Shown one piece after another: positions 33,935 through 46,905 of a DNA stretch of 64,000 bases. The translations under genes were made by a program, and so were the position numbers. Positions within the stretch are counted from its first letter, which is position 1. The number at the start of each line of letters is the position of its first letter. Origin of the DNA: Piper betle (Eukaryota > Streptophyta > Magnoliopsida > Piperales > Piperaceae); assembly GCA_033002965.1 (NCBI GenBank), contig JAURVB010014859.1, positions 62,001 through 126,000 of the forward strand, written 5' to 3'. The notes beneath the pieces were generated by a model that did no database searches, was not told where the DNA came from, and saw only the letters and a program-made list of their open reading frames with translations.

Positions 33935-34849
33935 AAAAATATAATAAAATTTATAAAATAAAATAATCGAATTTTAATTCGAATAACATGCTCTAAACTT
34001 AATAACCTACTCAAAACTAATAAATATCACATCCTAATACGGGAAACGGCTTTAAATTAATTTTGTAATTTACGATATATAAAAAAATAGTCATATTCTT
34101 ATATATTCTAATAATTTATTTTTTTCCTGTATTCATCACGTCGTGTGTAAATATAACAAAACTTTGTCCTCCCAGAATTCAAATAAAAATCGATGCCTGT
34201 ATTGATGACATATTCAAGAATGACCGGCCTCTCATTAAGAATATTTAAATTAGTGGTAGAACTTCAATCTTGCTCTCATCAAACCAGTTTCTTTCATGAT
34301 TTGTTATTTTAATATTAAAGTAACATGTAAAGTTTTGATGAATTAAAATAATTCTTTTAATCAAACTTATCAAATCCGACCTTGCTATTATGCTTTTAAG
34401 AGTTTTTCCTCTCAAAAAAATCTACGAAAGCACAATTGAATCAGCAAAAAAAGTTATTAGAATATAAAAGAGTATGACAGTTTTTTTATATATAATGGAT
34501 CGCAGAATTATTTTAAGGTGGGGGGTGAGGAAACAAGAGCGCAGATTTTTGTAGTCGTTGGATTTCTATCCAGAGGCCAAATTACTCGTGCGCCACCTAC
34601 ATTCAAAAACCATGTAGTGCACTCCTGTGCATCCCTATATATATCAAGTATCAAAATTTTTGACTCATAAAAATGAAAAATAAAAGATAAAAAATAAAAA
34701 CAACTACGGCTACTATTATTGATATGAGTACTCCTCATTATTCTTTAATAGTTTTTGCGGTCAATCAAGTGCAATATATTTTTCAAGTTCTTGGTTTGAA
34801 GTAAAAAATAATATAATAATATTATTTCTTTTATCATTTTTCTTGCACT
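33935..34849. other. AT-rich intergenic DNA
   Basis: No supported gene or element. Confidence 0.5.
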
Positions 34850-35470
34850 ATAATGACTCGAGCAAAGTAAATTATAATTTGTCTAAGTCTTCTCTTTAAA
34901 AATTAGTTGATTAAGTTAAAGATTTATGTGCACATTCGTAGTTATATATTATATCTTACCCCACGACTTGTTGGTAGTCAGACTAATTTTTTGTAGATTT
35001 ATTACCATCTACTTTTAAAAATTTTGTCTTCAAAATTTTATTTCCTCGACTTATGGCTAATTCTCTAGTCCACATTTTCATGTCTAGTCCGACCGCTATC
35101 TAGCTACATGATCTTAAGTTGGCTTTAGTACTACTTGTTGTGTGTAGCGACACGACCAAGGGAAAAATGATGACCCTAAGTCATTCTTTAAATATTGGTT
35201 AACTAAATTATATCATCGAAATTCTTTTTCTCGGCTTATGGCTAACTTTACAGTCCACGTTTGGCTTGTCCACATCTAGTCTGACTACTATCCAATTATA
35301 CGACCCTAGGTCGGTTCTAGTATTACTTGTCACGACCTGACTCCAATACAATGTGATAGAGTTAAGTCATTTCTTTGAAAATTAGTTAATTAATTTAAAC
35401 ATTTATACACACGTCTCCACTTATATATTTGATTTTACCTCAAAATATATAAGATTTGAGATTAATTTTT
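34850..35470 (+). repeat. Diverged copies of the dispersed roughly 200-bp repeat
   Basis: Two copies (about 34855-34970 and 35325-35470) carry the order gactcgagcaaagta or tccaatacaatgtgat, then taagtcatttctttgaaaa, then ttagttaattaa and a final ttaccc block. Between them lies a related segment with repeated ggctaattctctagtccac-like and tcggttctagt-like text (35050-35330). Confidence 0.5.
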
Positions 35471-35830
35471 TATGTACTATTAGTAACTTTCATGTGATCT
35501 TTTTGGATGGTGAGAAAATTAAAAAATAGATGTAAGAAAGAAAAAAATAAAAGGCAAATAAATTAATTTTCGTGCTATTTTTTCTAATGCATTTAATTAG
35601 AGAGAAAGGAAAATTTATATAGCAGCATTTTCACTTTCTCTAGTTTTTTTTTCAAACCAAACAAGTAAACATATGAAAAAATTTATTTTTCCCAAGTTTT
35701 TTTCTCTCATTTTCACCATCATCTGAACATGCCCTAAATCTATTTTCATTTGAAGGATAGGCAGGGAGCTACCATGACATGGTTGCATCCCCTTCAAAAA
35801 TGACACAGCCAAGTCTACATGTAGCTTAAA

Positions 35831-35925
35831 AGGAATCATATAGGCCCAACATCCTTGTCCTTACTAAAATACAAAAGCCCAACTTTCAAACTCATCACAT
35901 AAAGCCCAACAGGTGCCCTTATGTG
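35831..35925 (+). promoter_or_regulatory. Second copy of the HisRS promoter segment
   Basis: It carries ggcccaacatcc, acaaaagcccaacttt and aaagcccaacaggtgccctt in the same order and near-same spacing as the block at 37271-37403 before the HisRS start (ggcccaatatc, ccaaaagcccaactt, aagcccaacaagtgccctt). No matching coding exon follows it. Confidence 0.55.
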
Positions 35926-35992
35926 GGATTAACCGGAAAATTAATTAATTGTAAAGCCTTATAGCTATAAATATTAGCGATATAAGGCTCAA

Positions 35993-35998
<6 letters not shown>

Positions 35999-36030
<32 letters not shown>
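35999..36030. repeat. (AT)n microsatellite
   Basis: About 16 uninterrupted AT units just downstream of the duplicated promoter segment. Confidence 0.9.
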
Positions 36031-36032
<2 letters not shown>

Positions 36033-37058
36033 ACGTGGGATATCTGTTACTACAGATCGGGTACTTGAGTCAGGCTAGAAGTTTTGGTGGACTGAGGAAA
36101 ATAGTGCAATAAATTTTCGAAAAGATTGGGCTTTTGTTGACCTATCTTGATGGCAACTGCTCCTTGCTTCTTCCCTTCACGGCAACGGCGGTAATGAGGC
36201 AAGATTGCAGGAGTGAAGGGCTGGACTTTCTATTTTATGTGACGGTGATCAACAAAGTAGTCATTCCAATGCTCCAAAGCGGTAGCACTGTAACTTGTCT
36301 CCGTGGTCGGTGGTGCTTTAGTGAACTCTTTCAAGGTTGTAGAATAACTCTTTTTTAAAAGGAAAAAAAATAAAATCCCTTTTCAAATACATATGTTGTG
36401 GCAAGGCTTAGTGACAGCTCTTGCAATGCAATCTTCCTTCCTTCCAATGAGCTGAGGTGCTAGGCTCCAAAGGATTCCTCGACAGCAACGTCTTTCCAAG
36501 CGGCAAAGCGATACAACTCCAGGATGATTCTTAGGCAATGGTGTGACGGCAACTTTCTGACCAAGCGGCAACACAAACTTCTTCCTTCAATTCCGGTGAA
36601 TCAACAAGATGCAAATATGCACGGGAGGGAGAGACCTTCACAATTTGATAATGAGAGGCCTCTCCACTTCACAGGGCAATCTGCTAAACTCTCACATTTT
36701 CTTTTTTCTCCCCCACTCTCCCGCAATTAGCCTATATTATTTCTAAACTTGACAGCACCCTTATCTTCCACGCACGAGCCATCCCAACTTCCTTAACGAA
36801 TCTCATCTTACAATTTTAAAATAGGACCGTGACTAGATAAGTATAAATTTATATAAATAATATTACATATATATATATATATATACGGGTAAAAATACTC
36901 ATTAAATATTAAAATTTTAAAATTATAATTAAAAACATTTAACATGTAATAATTTCCTTATTATTGATTGGGTACCGAAGATCTTGTAGCATATTAGCAT
37001 TTGGGTTAAACATGCCTTCACAAACATTAGACCCGGAAAAACACGAATTAGAAGAAGA

Positions 37059-37061
<3 letters not shown>
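36031..37061. other. Unassigned region with a mid-GC island (about 36120-36660)
   Basis: The island contains short frames on both strands, none longer than 75 codons and none recognisable. From 36730 to 37061 the sequence is AT-rich with an (AT)n run near 36866. Confidence 0.4.

Positions 37062-37091
<30 letters not shown>
37062..37091. repeat. (AT)n microsatellite
   Basis: About 15 uninterrupted AT units, 360 bp before the HisRS start codon. Confidence 0.9.
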
Positions 37092-37093
<2 letters not shown>

Positions 37094-37283
37094 GAGATAA
37101 TTTCCAAAAAAAAATTGTAAAAATATATCACTGAATTTGAATCAATGTGTCCTTCCTATATCAACAATTCAAGAGTTGCATGTGATCATCACCATCATAG
37201 CTTCCCACCTGCACTTTTGTCCTTGCAAAGACAATACAATTATGTAGCCCTACACGATTAGTGCCTAAATAAGGATCAATTTG

Positions 37284-37394
37284 GCCCAATATCTTCGGAT
37301 TACTTTTGTCGCTAAAATAAGGCCCAATCTCATCCATAACACCAAAAGCCCAACTTCCCTTGCAAGCCCAACATGTGAAGCCCAACAAGTGCCC
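37284..37394 (+). promoter_or_regulatory. Cluster of GCCCA (site II-like) elements before HisRS
   Basis: Five GCCCAA motifs occur at 37284, 37322, 37349, 37366 and 37380, within 170 bp of the ATG at 37450. GCCCA/TGGGC motifs are typical TCP-factor sites in plant genes for translation and ribosome components, which fits a tRNA synthetase. Assignment is by motif only. Confidence 0.5.
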
Positions 37395-37449
37395 TTGTCT
37401 TCACGTCCAAAGACCCTAGCGCCGGCGCGACGCTCGGAGTTGATCGTCC

Positions 37450-40400
37450 ATGGCGGCCATCACCGTCGGCGCCCGCGGCGCCGCCCTCTCCTCCGCTGCC
37501 GTCTTCGCCGTCGCCAACGGCCTCGCCACCGTCTCCATCGATGACTCCGCCCTTGCCAACCTCTCCAATTTCTCCAAGCACCCTCAGCCTCCCTCGCCGG
37601 AACCCTCACCGCCGACGTCGGAGACGGCGACGGCAGGCCTTGAGCCGTCCCGCGCCGCCCTCCTCGTCCTCCTCAACAAGCTTCTCCTCGCCGGCTCCGT
37701 CCGCCGCCCACACCTCCCCCAATTGATCGCCGGTGCGCTCTGCGACCCGTCCGGCTTGATAGACGTCTCGGCCCTCGCCGCCGTCGCCACGAAGGAGGAG
37801 AGCTCGGTGCTCGACGGGTTCGCCTCGGCGGCGGCGGTCGGGGCGGTGGCGCTCGTCGACTGCTCTTCGGCGGCCCTCGCTCCGGTTCTGGACGTCGTCG
37901 CCGCCTTGTCCTGCGAGGCCGTTGGCGCCGGCGTATTGCAGTTCGACTGCCCCGACTCCGGTGACGGTTTCTCGAAGAAGGACGTCACCGACGTTGGGAG
38001 CAACTTGAGGGATTTGCTGCTGGGGTCGAAGTTCGTCGCGGCCGGCCGAGACTCGCGGCGTTCGGTGGCGGAGGTCCCCAATTACCATGGGAGCTTCCGG
38101 AGCGGGGCGAGGTCGGTGCACAAGTCCGCCCGGGTGGAGCTGAACTCCAAGGCCTTGGTCGACCCGCTGGAGCTGTTGGGTGCCGTGTCGCAGCTCGTGA
38201 TCGCGATCAAGACCGTCGGAGAGATGAGCTTCGATCGCTGCAAGCTTGTAGTGGAGGCGATCGATGGTGAATTGCAGTCCCAGATTCGTGAATTGTTTGA
38301 GAAACATTGCAACGAAGCGTTCGAAAGGATTCGATCGATGTATACAAAAGTGTTTGTGCAAGTCGTTAACACATCTGCACCGCTGCTTGAGATATATGTT
38401 GCTCTTGATTTGCTGAGAAGTCTTCTAGCTTGGGAGGGGGCACTGGCTCTGTTCTTCCTGGAATTAAACAGTGAGGGCCCCGGTAATGGGGAAAACACAG
38501 GTGTTGGCGACAAGAAGGATGACAATCAAAAGAAGAAGAAGAAGAAAAGCAAGGTTTTGGGTAGGGGAACTGCGATCATTAGAGCGTTTTTCAAAGATAA
38601 ACTTGGAACTGTGTTTAATGGAAAGCCGAATGCTTTGATTGACTGGGCAAAGAAGCTCCATGAACTCATGGACCCGAAAGACGAGGAGTTCGATTCTTTC
38701 GTGAAATTGATCGGAGACATTGTGGGGAGTAATGAGGCGAGGAGGCTTCCAAAAATTCCTAAGGTGAGAAGAAGGTCCTGTTCTGGAATTTGTTGGAAAT
38801 GTACCATTAGCGCAGGTTGCGGGTGACTTGGATATGTGTCTTCTCTGTTCTTACAGGGAACTCGGGACTTCACGAAAGATCAGATGGCTGTACGGGAGAG
38901 AGCATATGGCATCATAGTGAATGTTTTTAAGAGGCACGGAGCTGTGGCTCTGGATACTCCGACCTTCGAGCTGAGAGAAACGCTTATGGGAAAATATGGG
39001 GAAGATTCAAAATTGATTTACGATCTTGCCGACCAGGTTAATTTAAAGATCCTTAAACTACTGTTGTAATTGGTGTCCTCTTTTTTTCCCCCTTACGGCA
39101 GAACTTTTTTTTTTTTCCATTTTAAAGTAATGCATTACTTAGTTTAGATTGCTTTATGCTCTTTAATAGCATTGCACATGCCATTTTGTCAATATTTAGG
39201 ATATCTGACATTTGTAAAGACATGTTGCTTTAAAATAGGTTTAGGGAATGGATGGTTGCACATGAAATTAATGAAGAAATAGTATGGCCTGAATACAGAG
39301 TGAAATTTGATTCCATTATTTTCAGCGCTCCTTTGTGTTTGTAAGTGGACACATCTTTATGATGGCTTTCAATGCGTATGACAAGAAGTATAATTTGCTT
39401 TATATGAGAAAATTGTATATAAGGTTGCTAGTTTTCCTGTTTCTTTATTTGCATGTTCTTTTGTTGCAGGGTGGTGAGATTTGTTCCTTGCGCTATGATT
39501 TAACCGTTCCTTTTGCTAGATTCTTAGCCATGAACAAAATTACTTCCTATAAAAGGTACCACATTGCCAAGGTTTTTCGGCGGGATAATCCATCAAAGGG
39601 CAGATATCGTGAGTTTTGCCAGTGTGACTTTGACATTGCTGGAAAATGTAATGTGATGGAATATGATTTTGAGGTCATTAAAGTGTTGACAGAGTTGCTT
39701 GATGAGCTAAAACTTGGTGATTATGAGGTATTTCTTTTAATGTTTCCTAATTTCTTTGTCTGATTTTATGTTGTAATTCTAATTTAATAATCTATATTAT
39801 GTATTTCTCGCTTTAGATAAAGTTGAATCATAGGAAATTGTTGGATGGGATGTTGGAACTGTGCGGTGTTCCTGCTTCAAAGTTCAGAACTGTTTGTTCA
39901 AGTATTGATAAACTAGACAAGATGTCATTTGAGATGGTCAAGGATGAATTGGTAAGCATCTGTAGATATGTTTATTATGCTGCACCCCCTTTGACATCCC
40001 TTTTGCGGAAAGAGAGCTTCACCATGTAGTGGCCGAATAGAGCTTAGATTCTGTGCTTTTTTTAATACAATTTTTGTTTGAGATGTTAGCTTTGGCCATG
40101 TAAAGATGGATAACTCATTAGGTGAGATTATGGCTTCAATATTGAATTCTTTTTTGTGCACCAATACTGAATGTTTGATTTTAGTGAATGAACTACCAGA
40201 ACTTCTTGCTTTTATTTAACAAAGAGTTAAGATTGGTAATATATTGTTCTATCTTTAGAGGTTTTCTATAGGAAATGTCCTTTTTTTTTTATGGGGTGGA
40301 TTTGAACAAGAGAAAAATCATAGAGATATCTACCCCTGCCTAGATGGAATGAGGTTTGAATGATGATTGAGTTAAGGAATGGTTATTGCTTGCCGAAAAG

Positions 40401-43346
40401 TGAAGTGTGGGACCTTATTTAATGAGAAAGGATTGATCTTTTTATCCGAGTTGCGGGCAAGTGGATCATGTTTTCCCTGTCAATAGTATGATTCAGCACA
40501 ATTGTGCACTTGTTTTGCACGTAAATTTTATCTTTGTCAATTGACATTTAACATGCTATTACTTAATTCAGTAGCAATAATGTTGAATTGCTTGCTTTAA
40601 AAGATATTCTGGCATATTGTAGCTTTTAGGTTGTTATTACATATAATCTCTTTTCTTGGTTTGCGTATGAATTTTTAATGTGTGGTGTTAATATGTTACT
40701 GGCAGGTCAAAAAGAAGGGATTATCAGCTGAAACCGTAGAAAAGATTGGTACTTTTGTTAAAAAGAAAGGACGGCCGTCAGATATACTATTTGAACTAAA
40801 ACAATGTGGCAGTCAGTTTGTGGAAGCATTAGGAGAATTGGAGCTCTTGTTCCTAGCTCTTGAAAAATCAAGGTGTATTGACAAAGTGGTTTTTGACTTG
40901 AGCCTTGCTAGAGGGCTAGATTACTATACAGGAGTTATATTTGAAGCTGTGTTCAAGGGTTCTACTCAGGTAGGGTGGTGTGCTTGAGTGTGTCTTTTTT
41001 ATTGCACTTTGAAAATGAAAATTTAGATTTGATCAACTCTGTTACAAAATTTTTGAGGCCAAGACATCATATCAAAGATAGGTTATCCCAATATAATGTG
41101 TACATAACAAACCCTCAACAATTATTTTTCCATAAGATAGGGTGCTTATTTCAATTCTGCGGTTGGCCATCCCAAGCCCAGCTAATGGATGGTTGGTGTC
41201 CGGAAAGGCATGTAAAAAGTTTGCTTTTGTACTCACATAAATCCTGGATTTGGATTGATGCCTCCATACGCTGGTGAAAGAGTTAAAAGAGAGAGGAGGA
41301 AGAGGATAACAGATCTCTTTTCTTGTTACTTCTCTGAAAGAAATTTTATTTTTGAAAGTAGTATGTTGACGTCAGGAATTTTCCAATATCAACATATCCT
41401 TGATTTACCACTGGTACAGGTGAGCATAGTCCTGTTATCTTGTCGGCGTGCTGCCAGATATATCATAAATATATATTCTCAATGTGACCAATGTTGCAAA
41501 AATGATGGGTACAGTGTGGGCTTGCTCTTTTATAGACATACAGGGACCCATTATGCTTTTGGTTTAAAAAAATTGGGTGGTGCAATTTGTGGTTAAAATA
41601 CAATGTTTGTGACCTTTTCTGCTGTAAGTGCAATTGATCTTGAAGTCATATGGTAATTTGTTTCTAGGTTGATGAACCTTAAACTTTTTTCTTGTCTTGT
41701 GTGCTTCAGGCCACCAAGCTGTGTATTACAACTTTGAAATATATGGTATTAAAGCACTTATTTTTGCACTGAACATAACAAATCAAATTGACTTTATTCC
41801 TTCTGCGTTAATAGGTTGGCTCTATTGCTGCGGGCGGTAGATATGACAATCTTGTAAAACAGTTTAGTGCTCAAATTGATGCTCCAGCAGTTGGTGTTAG
41901 CCTTGGGATTGAGAGAGTATTGACAATTATGGAAGAACAACTCACAGGCGACTCACAGGTAAATAATCTATATTTTTTGTATGTCTAAACTTAACATAGT
42001 CATCCATTTTCAATTCCGAATAATTTATACATATTCTGCTTAAATATCAACCTTTGGCAGATGAGCTGCTTTTTCACCATTTTATTTAAAATTTTTTTAT
42101 CCAACTTATGTTGAAAATGTTCTATTTGAATGATATAATTTTATGGCTCTTACAAAAATGTGTTTGTTGTTTCTCTTGACTCAATATATTTTCCCTATCC
42201 TGTCCTTCAGAACTTCCATCAGTCACAAATTGTTGTTAGACTCAAAATGTTGACTAAAGTTGTTAGTTGGCTTTTAAATAAAAAATGTGTTGTTGCCAAG
42301 GCCTCAAGGCTTTAAGAGTACGACAAGATTCATCCAGTGTTGAACATTAACATCTTCTTGTAAGCACTGAGCAATTACATTGACTGTACAAATCCAAACA
42401 TAAGCACTGGATTTGAGTCCAGAATGATGTCAAGCATCATACTAAGAGTAAACAAAGGGGCTGTCTGATCTTAGTTTAAAAAGGATGATGAAGCTTTTGC
42501 AACGTGGAAGTTTCTTTTGCATGTTTTTTATTTTCTGCATGCCTACGAACTTGAAAAAAGGAAATGGGCAATGTGTCGACATAGCTTAGAAATGTAGAAC
42601 TAAATCTCATAGACACTGTTTTGGTATTTCTTCTAGTTTTATAACTACTCAAACTATGTAGAAAGCATACCTGATTGAGTCTGTTTTGCTGCACTAGGAA
42701 TCAAGTTTCTTAGAAAAAAGTAAATCAATCGACTTGATATTTGTACATGTATTCTATATTCATCAAAGCATAGTTTAATGCAGGCATAGTAGATATCTTG
42801 CTTTACTAAAGTTGAAGTGTAGGTTGAGCAAGTTCTAGTCGACTCTGAACTGCTGTTTTCTCCATGTAATCATGCAAAGTGTTTCACAAATGCTTTTTGT
42901 TTTACCCGTGCTTGTATTCTGTAACGTGTTACCCATTGTTTTATGAGTGACATTGGTGTGATCTATTATATCTGTAATGTAATTCCTCTGCACGTTGAAC
43001 CTGGCAGGCAATTCGACCTACTGAAACGCAAGTTTTGGTTGGTGTTGTGGGGAAGGCTTCGAAGGATCTCTTGGGACCAGCCATTGAATTGATAACAGAT
43101 CTCTGGGATGCCAATTTGAAAGCAGAATTTGCAATTGGAACCAGATTCTCAAAACATGTTGATTACGCCAAAGCTTGGCGAATTCCCTTTGTGGTGCTTG
43201 TGGGTGAAGAGGAATTCCGGCAAGGTATGGCAAAGGTAAGAGAGACTGCAACCAAGGATGAAAGAGTTGTCCCACGAGACCAACTCGTGTCCGAGCTTCT
43301 GCTAGGTCTCAATACAAACGATTTTGTTCGTCGTGTTGTTGTTTGA
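37450..43346 (+). CDS. Histidine--tRNA ligase, cytoplasmic (class II), seven exons, 877 aa
   Basis: It charges tRNA-His with histidine in the cytosol. Exons: 37450-38763, 38857-39036, 39470-39727, 39817-39951, 40706-40969, 41815-41958, 43008-43346. All introns are phase 0 and GT-AG, and the sum is 2634 nt, giving 877 aa, near the usual plant length. Residues 1-437 are a plant-type N-terminal extension, Ala/Ser-rich at first, then helical with a Lys-rich stretch near 360. The catalytic core begins at [10 protein letters not shown] (439). Motif 2 is FRRDN (534) with the R-x-E segment [12 protein letters not shown]; histidine-specific motifs are [10 protein letters not shown] (696) and AAGGRYDNL (722). 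Exon 7 encodes the anticodon-binding domain (766-877). Exon 1 is very GC-rich and later exons AT-rich, a steep gradient. No breaks were seen. The ATG at 37450 follows the GCCCA cluster and begins the long frame. Confidence 0.95.
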
Positions 43347-44090
43347 TGGATTTTGGCAGGTAATGCTGATTAATTCTTTGGAAAATTAGTCTGCATTTTT
43401 GTACCTAGTTATTCTATTAGCATTGTTATACCAATCTACTTTATGAGCGAAGAAAAACCCACTATAATAATTTTTATTCCCTTAATATACCACCTTCTTA
43501 GGTGAAAGAATTTATCATTTTATTGAGACCAAAACTAGATTTGATATTAGAAAAGTAAATATTTTGAATTTACTATAATATATTTTATGACATAGAATTG
43601 AGAACTCAACTAAGAGTATAGAGAATTCATTTTGTGCTGTGTAAATTCTATTAAGACTCTTACCTAATGTTCAAGTTTAAATTATATTACGATGTCTATG
43701 TTAGAATTATAATTTTTATATTATTAGTAAATGTTTTTTTAGAATTTTTAATTTCAAATTTTCAAATAACTTAAAGTATGTTGTATTTAATGTAAAAAAT
43801 GATGAGTTTTACATAATCAAATTCGAACTAATTTTTTTACTTGATAATACGAATGAGAAAGGGTGTATATATGGTTGAGTTTTGAATAAAAAATGGTAAA
43901 GTTATAAAATAAAACTTTAATTAATAGTTTTTAATAAGTTGTAATAGATTTTTCTTCTTCCAATTTATTAAGCCAGAACAATGGGCCTAGTCTGTTCTCA
44001 CAATTCACACCTAGATGAATGTCAATGAGTTGGGTTATATATAATTTTAATGAGGAATTCGAATTTGTTGTGGGGCTTTGTAATGGGCTC
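43347..44090. other. 3' flank of HisRS and AT-rich intergenic DNA
   Basis: The first few hundred bases likely hold the 3' UTR. No other feature recognised. Confidence 0.5.
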
Positions 44091-44613
44091 TAGGGGTGCT
44101 AATTGAGCGAGCGAGTTCGGTTCGAATAGTTCGAAACTCGTTCGAATTCACTCGGATCGAACGAGTTTTGACATATATGCTCGAGTTCGATTCGAATATT
44201 TTTATGTGTTCGAGTATGCTTAAACAACTTAATTTTATGAGCTGTTCGTCAGCTCGATTAAAAGTCAAAGTGCTTCACTTAAAAAATAAATGAGGCCAAT
44301 GTCATTTGAACCCACAACATTGAAGTCATTGGTGAATATTTATCATCTCAACTATCTTGTTTCTTTATTATTATATTACATATATATATATATATATAAT
44401 ATAAAAACTATATTATTATATTATTTTATTGAGTCGAGCTACGAGTCGATTTCGAGTTATAACCGAGTCGAGTCGAGTCGAACACGACCTTGCTCAAGCT
44501 CGGCTCGTAAGATTCGAGTTCGAGTCGAGCATTTAAATATCGAGTTTCGAGTCGAGTCAAGCCGAGCCGAACGCTAAATGCTCGCGAGCTGGCTCGCTCA
44601 ATTAGCAACCCTA
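44091..44613 (+). mobile_element. MITE copy 1 (hAT-like TAGGG termini)
   Basis: It begins TAGGGGTGCTAATTGAGCGA and ends in the inverse (tcgctcaattagcaaccct plus A), giving terminal inverted repeats of about 22 bp. Subterminal regions are dense in tcgag/ttcgaa motifs, and the centre is AT-rich. No coding capacity. The terminal TAGGG recalls hAT elements, but no clear 8-bp TSD was found. Confidence 0.75.
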
Positions 44614-44626
44614 CTAAGAGCAACCC

Positions 44627-45252
44627 TAAGTTGCTAATTGAGCGAACCAGCTTGTTAGGTGTACGGTTCAGTTTGACTCGACTCGAAATTCAATATCTAA
44701 ATGTTCGAGCTCAAATTCGACTTGAATTTAAATCTTACGAGCTGAGTTTGAACAAGGTTGTATTTGACTCGATTTGACTCGGTTATAACTCGAACTCGAT
44801 TCGTAGCTCGACTAGAACTCGATTCGATAAAGTAATATAATAATATAACTTTTATATTATATTATATTAATATATATATATTTATTTATTTATTTATATA
44901 TAATATAATAATAAAGAAGGAAGATAGTTGAGATAGTAAGTATTCAAATTAATGACCTCAAGGTTGATAGGTTCAATTCACATTGACTTTTTTTCAAAGT
45001 GAGGTACTTTTGACTTTTAATCGAGTCGGTTTCGAACTTACAAACGAGTTGGGTTCAACCTTAAAAAAGTTAAATAGTTTAAGTATATTTGAGCTCGAGT
45101 CAAGCTCGAACACATAAAAAGATATTCGAGTCGAACTCCATGTATGTTCAAAATTCGTTCGATCTCGAGTCGAGTTCGAACAAGTTTCAAACTATTCGAG
45201 CCGAGTTCGAACACAAGTTAAGTTCGGCTCGCTCGCTCGTGTAGCGCCCCTG
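44627..45252 (-). mobile_element. MITE copy 2, inverted relative to copy 1
   Basis: Its sequence is the diverged reverse complement of copy 1. Order of landmarks: ttgctaattgagcga, cttacgagctgag, gactcggttataactcg, an (AT)n core, gttgagatagtaa, gacttttaatcgag, gaacacataaaaagatattc, and finally gctcgctcgtgtagcgccc. It is about 100 bp longer than copy 1, partly in the AT core. Only 13 bp separate the two copies. Confidence 0.75.
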
Positions 45253-45263
45253 AGAGCAGCCAG

Positions 45264-45264
<1 letters not shown>

Positions 45265-45315
<51 letters not shown>
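45265..45315. repeat. (TA)n microsatellite, about 25 units
   Basis: The longest pure dinucleotide run in the window, starting 13 bp after MITE copy 2. Confidence 0.95.
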
Positions 45316-45317
<2 letters not shown>

Positions 45318-46587
45318 CAACCACTTATATATTTTTCTTAAAAAATCGTGATGATACCTAGCAGTTAAATGAATTCTAGTTCAATCAAACTATTAATTTG
45401 CATAAGCAAATGCTTTTGTGTGAGATGATTATGTGGTTTGCTTTTATGTGATATGTAAGTTTATGGTTTTATTTCGTTGTGTTCATTTTTTAGATTATTC
45501 AAATTTTATAGTGCATTTTTAAGTATAATATATGTGGTGTTCCTTTTTAAAAAATAATATAATGTATTTTTTATGTATATAAAATATTGTCTTGTATATA
45601 TTTGTGAGAAGGTAATGAAAGAAAGTAAAAATGTTAATACTAAATAATTAATTAAAAGTTTATTATTAATTTTATATTTATATTGAGCCCACACTTGGGT
45701 CAAACAATAGTTCTGGTAATAACTAGGAGTACTCTAAGTTATAATCACACATTTTTCCCATGTTAAATAATATATATTTAAGTAAAATTATATTTAAACA
45801 ATTTTATATTTACAAAAAATATATATTTGTAAATAACCAACATGCTAAAAGAATATTCGTAACAAGTCAACTCTTCACACGCCTTCCCATTTATTTTTCT
45901 TTAGAAAATATATATTTGTTCCCATTTTTGTCTATAAAAAGGTTCACGTAGTTATTATTATTCGGAAAATATAAGGGGTAATTACTATAAGAATGTATAA
46001 TTATCAGCTAATAATAATTAACATTTAATAAATCATAAATCATGTAAATACTAACGATATAAAATATTTTTAATTCGAATTAGATTGTATTTAAAGAGTT
46101 CCTCAATGTTAAAAAACAAGGAACATCCTATTTTTATAAAATTAAGTAATTAAAAAATTTTTTTGTCATTAAATTTCTTATACGACATAAAAAAATTTCT
46201 TGTATACATCAATTCATCGCGTGCAAATTTATTCTTTTTTAATTTTTTTCTCTTTATTTTTAAATAAATTATATGTTATATTTTATATACATGAGGAATT
46301 CGACCTTATATTAATCTATGTCTTATAAAATATAATTATGTTTAAATATAATTTGATTGTCATCTACAGATTTTAAGTGAAATAATTTTATAATAAATAG
46401 TAAAAGATATAATCCATTGTTATATTAACATTTATTTTGTAATGAAAAATAATTCTTTTATTAATACAGTTTTATAAAAAAATTAAGTTGATATTAATAG
46501 GTATTTAAAAATAGTTTAAAGTTTAAATAGAGTATATTTTATGACAAATACATTTTTATTATAATTATGATTATAGTATGTGAGCAT
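45316..46587. other. AT-rich intergenic DNA
   Basis: No gene or clear element; coding potential absent on both strands. Confidence 0.5.
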
Positions 46588-46905
46588 CAAAATTAATTAA
46601 GGCCAAATAACATTAACAAATTATTTAAAGGTAATTAGTAGGTATGAAAAAATTTAAAAATATTTTTAAATATAATTATTTGATAATTTATACATTGAAA
46701 TCTTAAAGACCGTGTAGTAACTACTAATTATAGAAGAAAATTTCAAAATTAATTACAGCGAAGTGACATTAACAAATTAATTATAGGTCATTAATATGTA
46801 AAAAATGAAAAATATAAAAATAGTTTAAGTATAATTATTTGATAATTTGTATATTGGAATCTTAAAGACTATATATAATAACGGCTAGTTTTAGAAGAAA
46901 ATTCT
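46588..46905. repeat. Tandem duplication, about 158-bp unit
   Basis: Both units share aaaattaattaaggc or acagc text, tgacattaacaaatta, aatataattatttgataatt, attgaaatcttaaaga, and a closing block with agaagaaaatt. Unit 1 starts at 46588 and unit 2 at 46746. Confidence 0.7.

Noticed and set aside
37584..38873. Minus-strand frames of up to 251 codons
   Set aside because: Shadows of HisRS exon 1, which is GC-rich; no independent domain or promoter.
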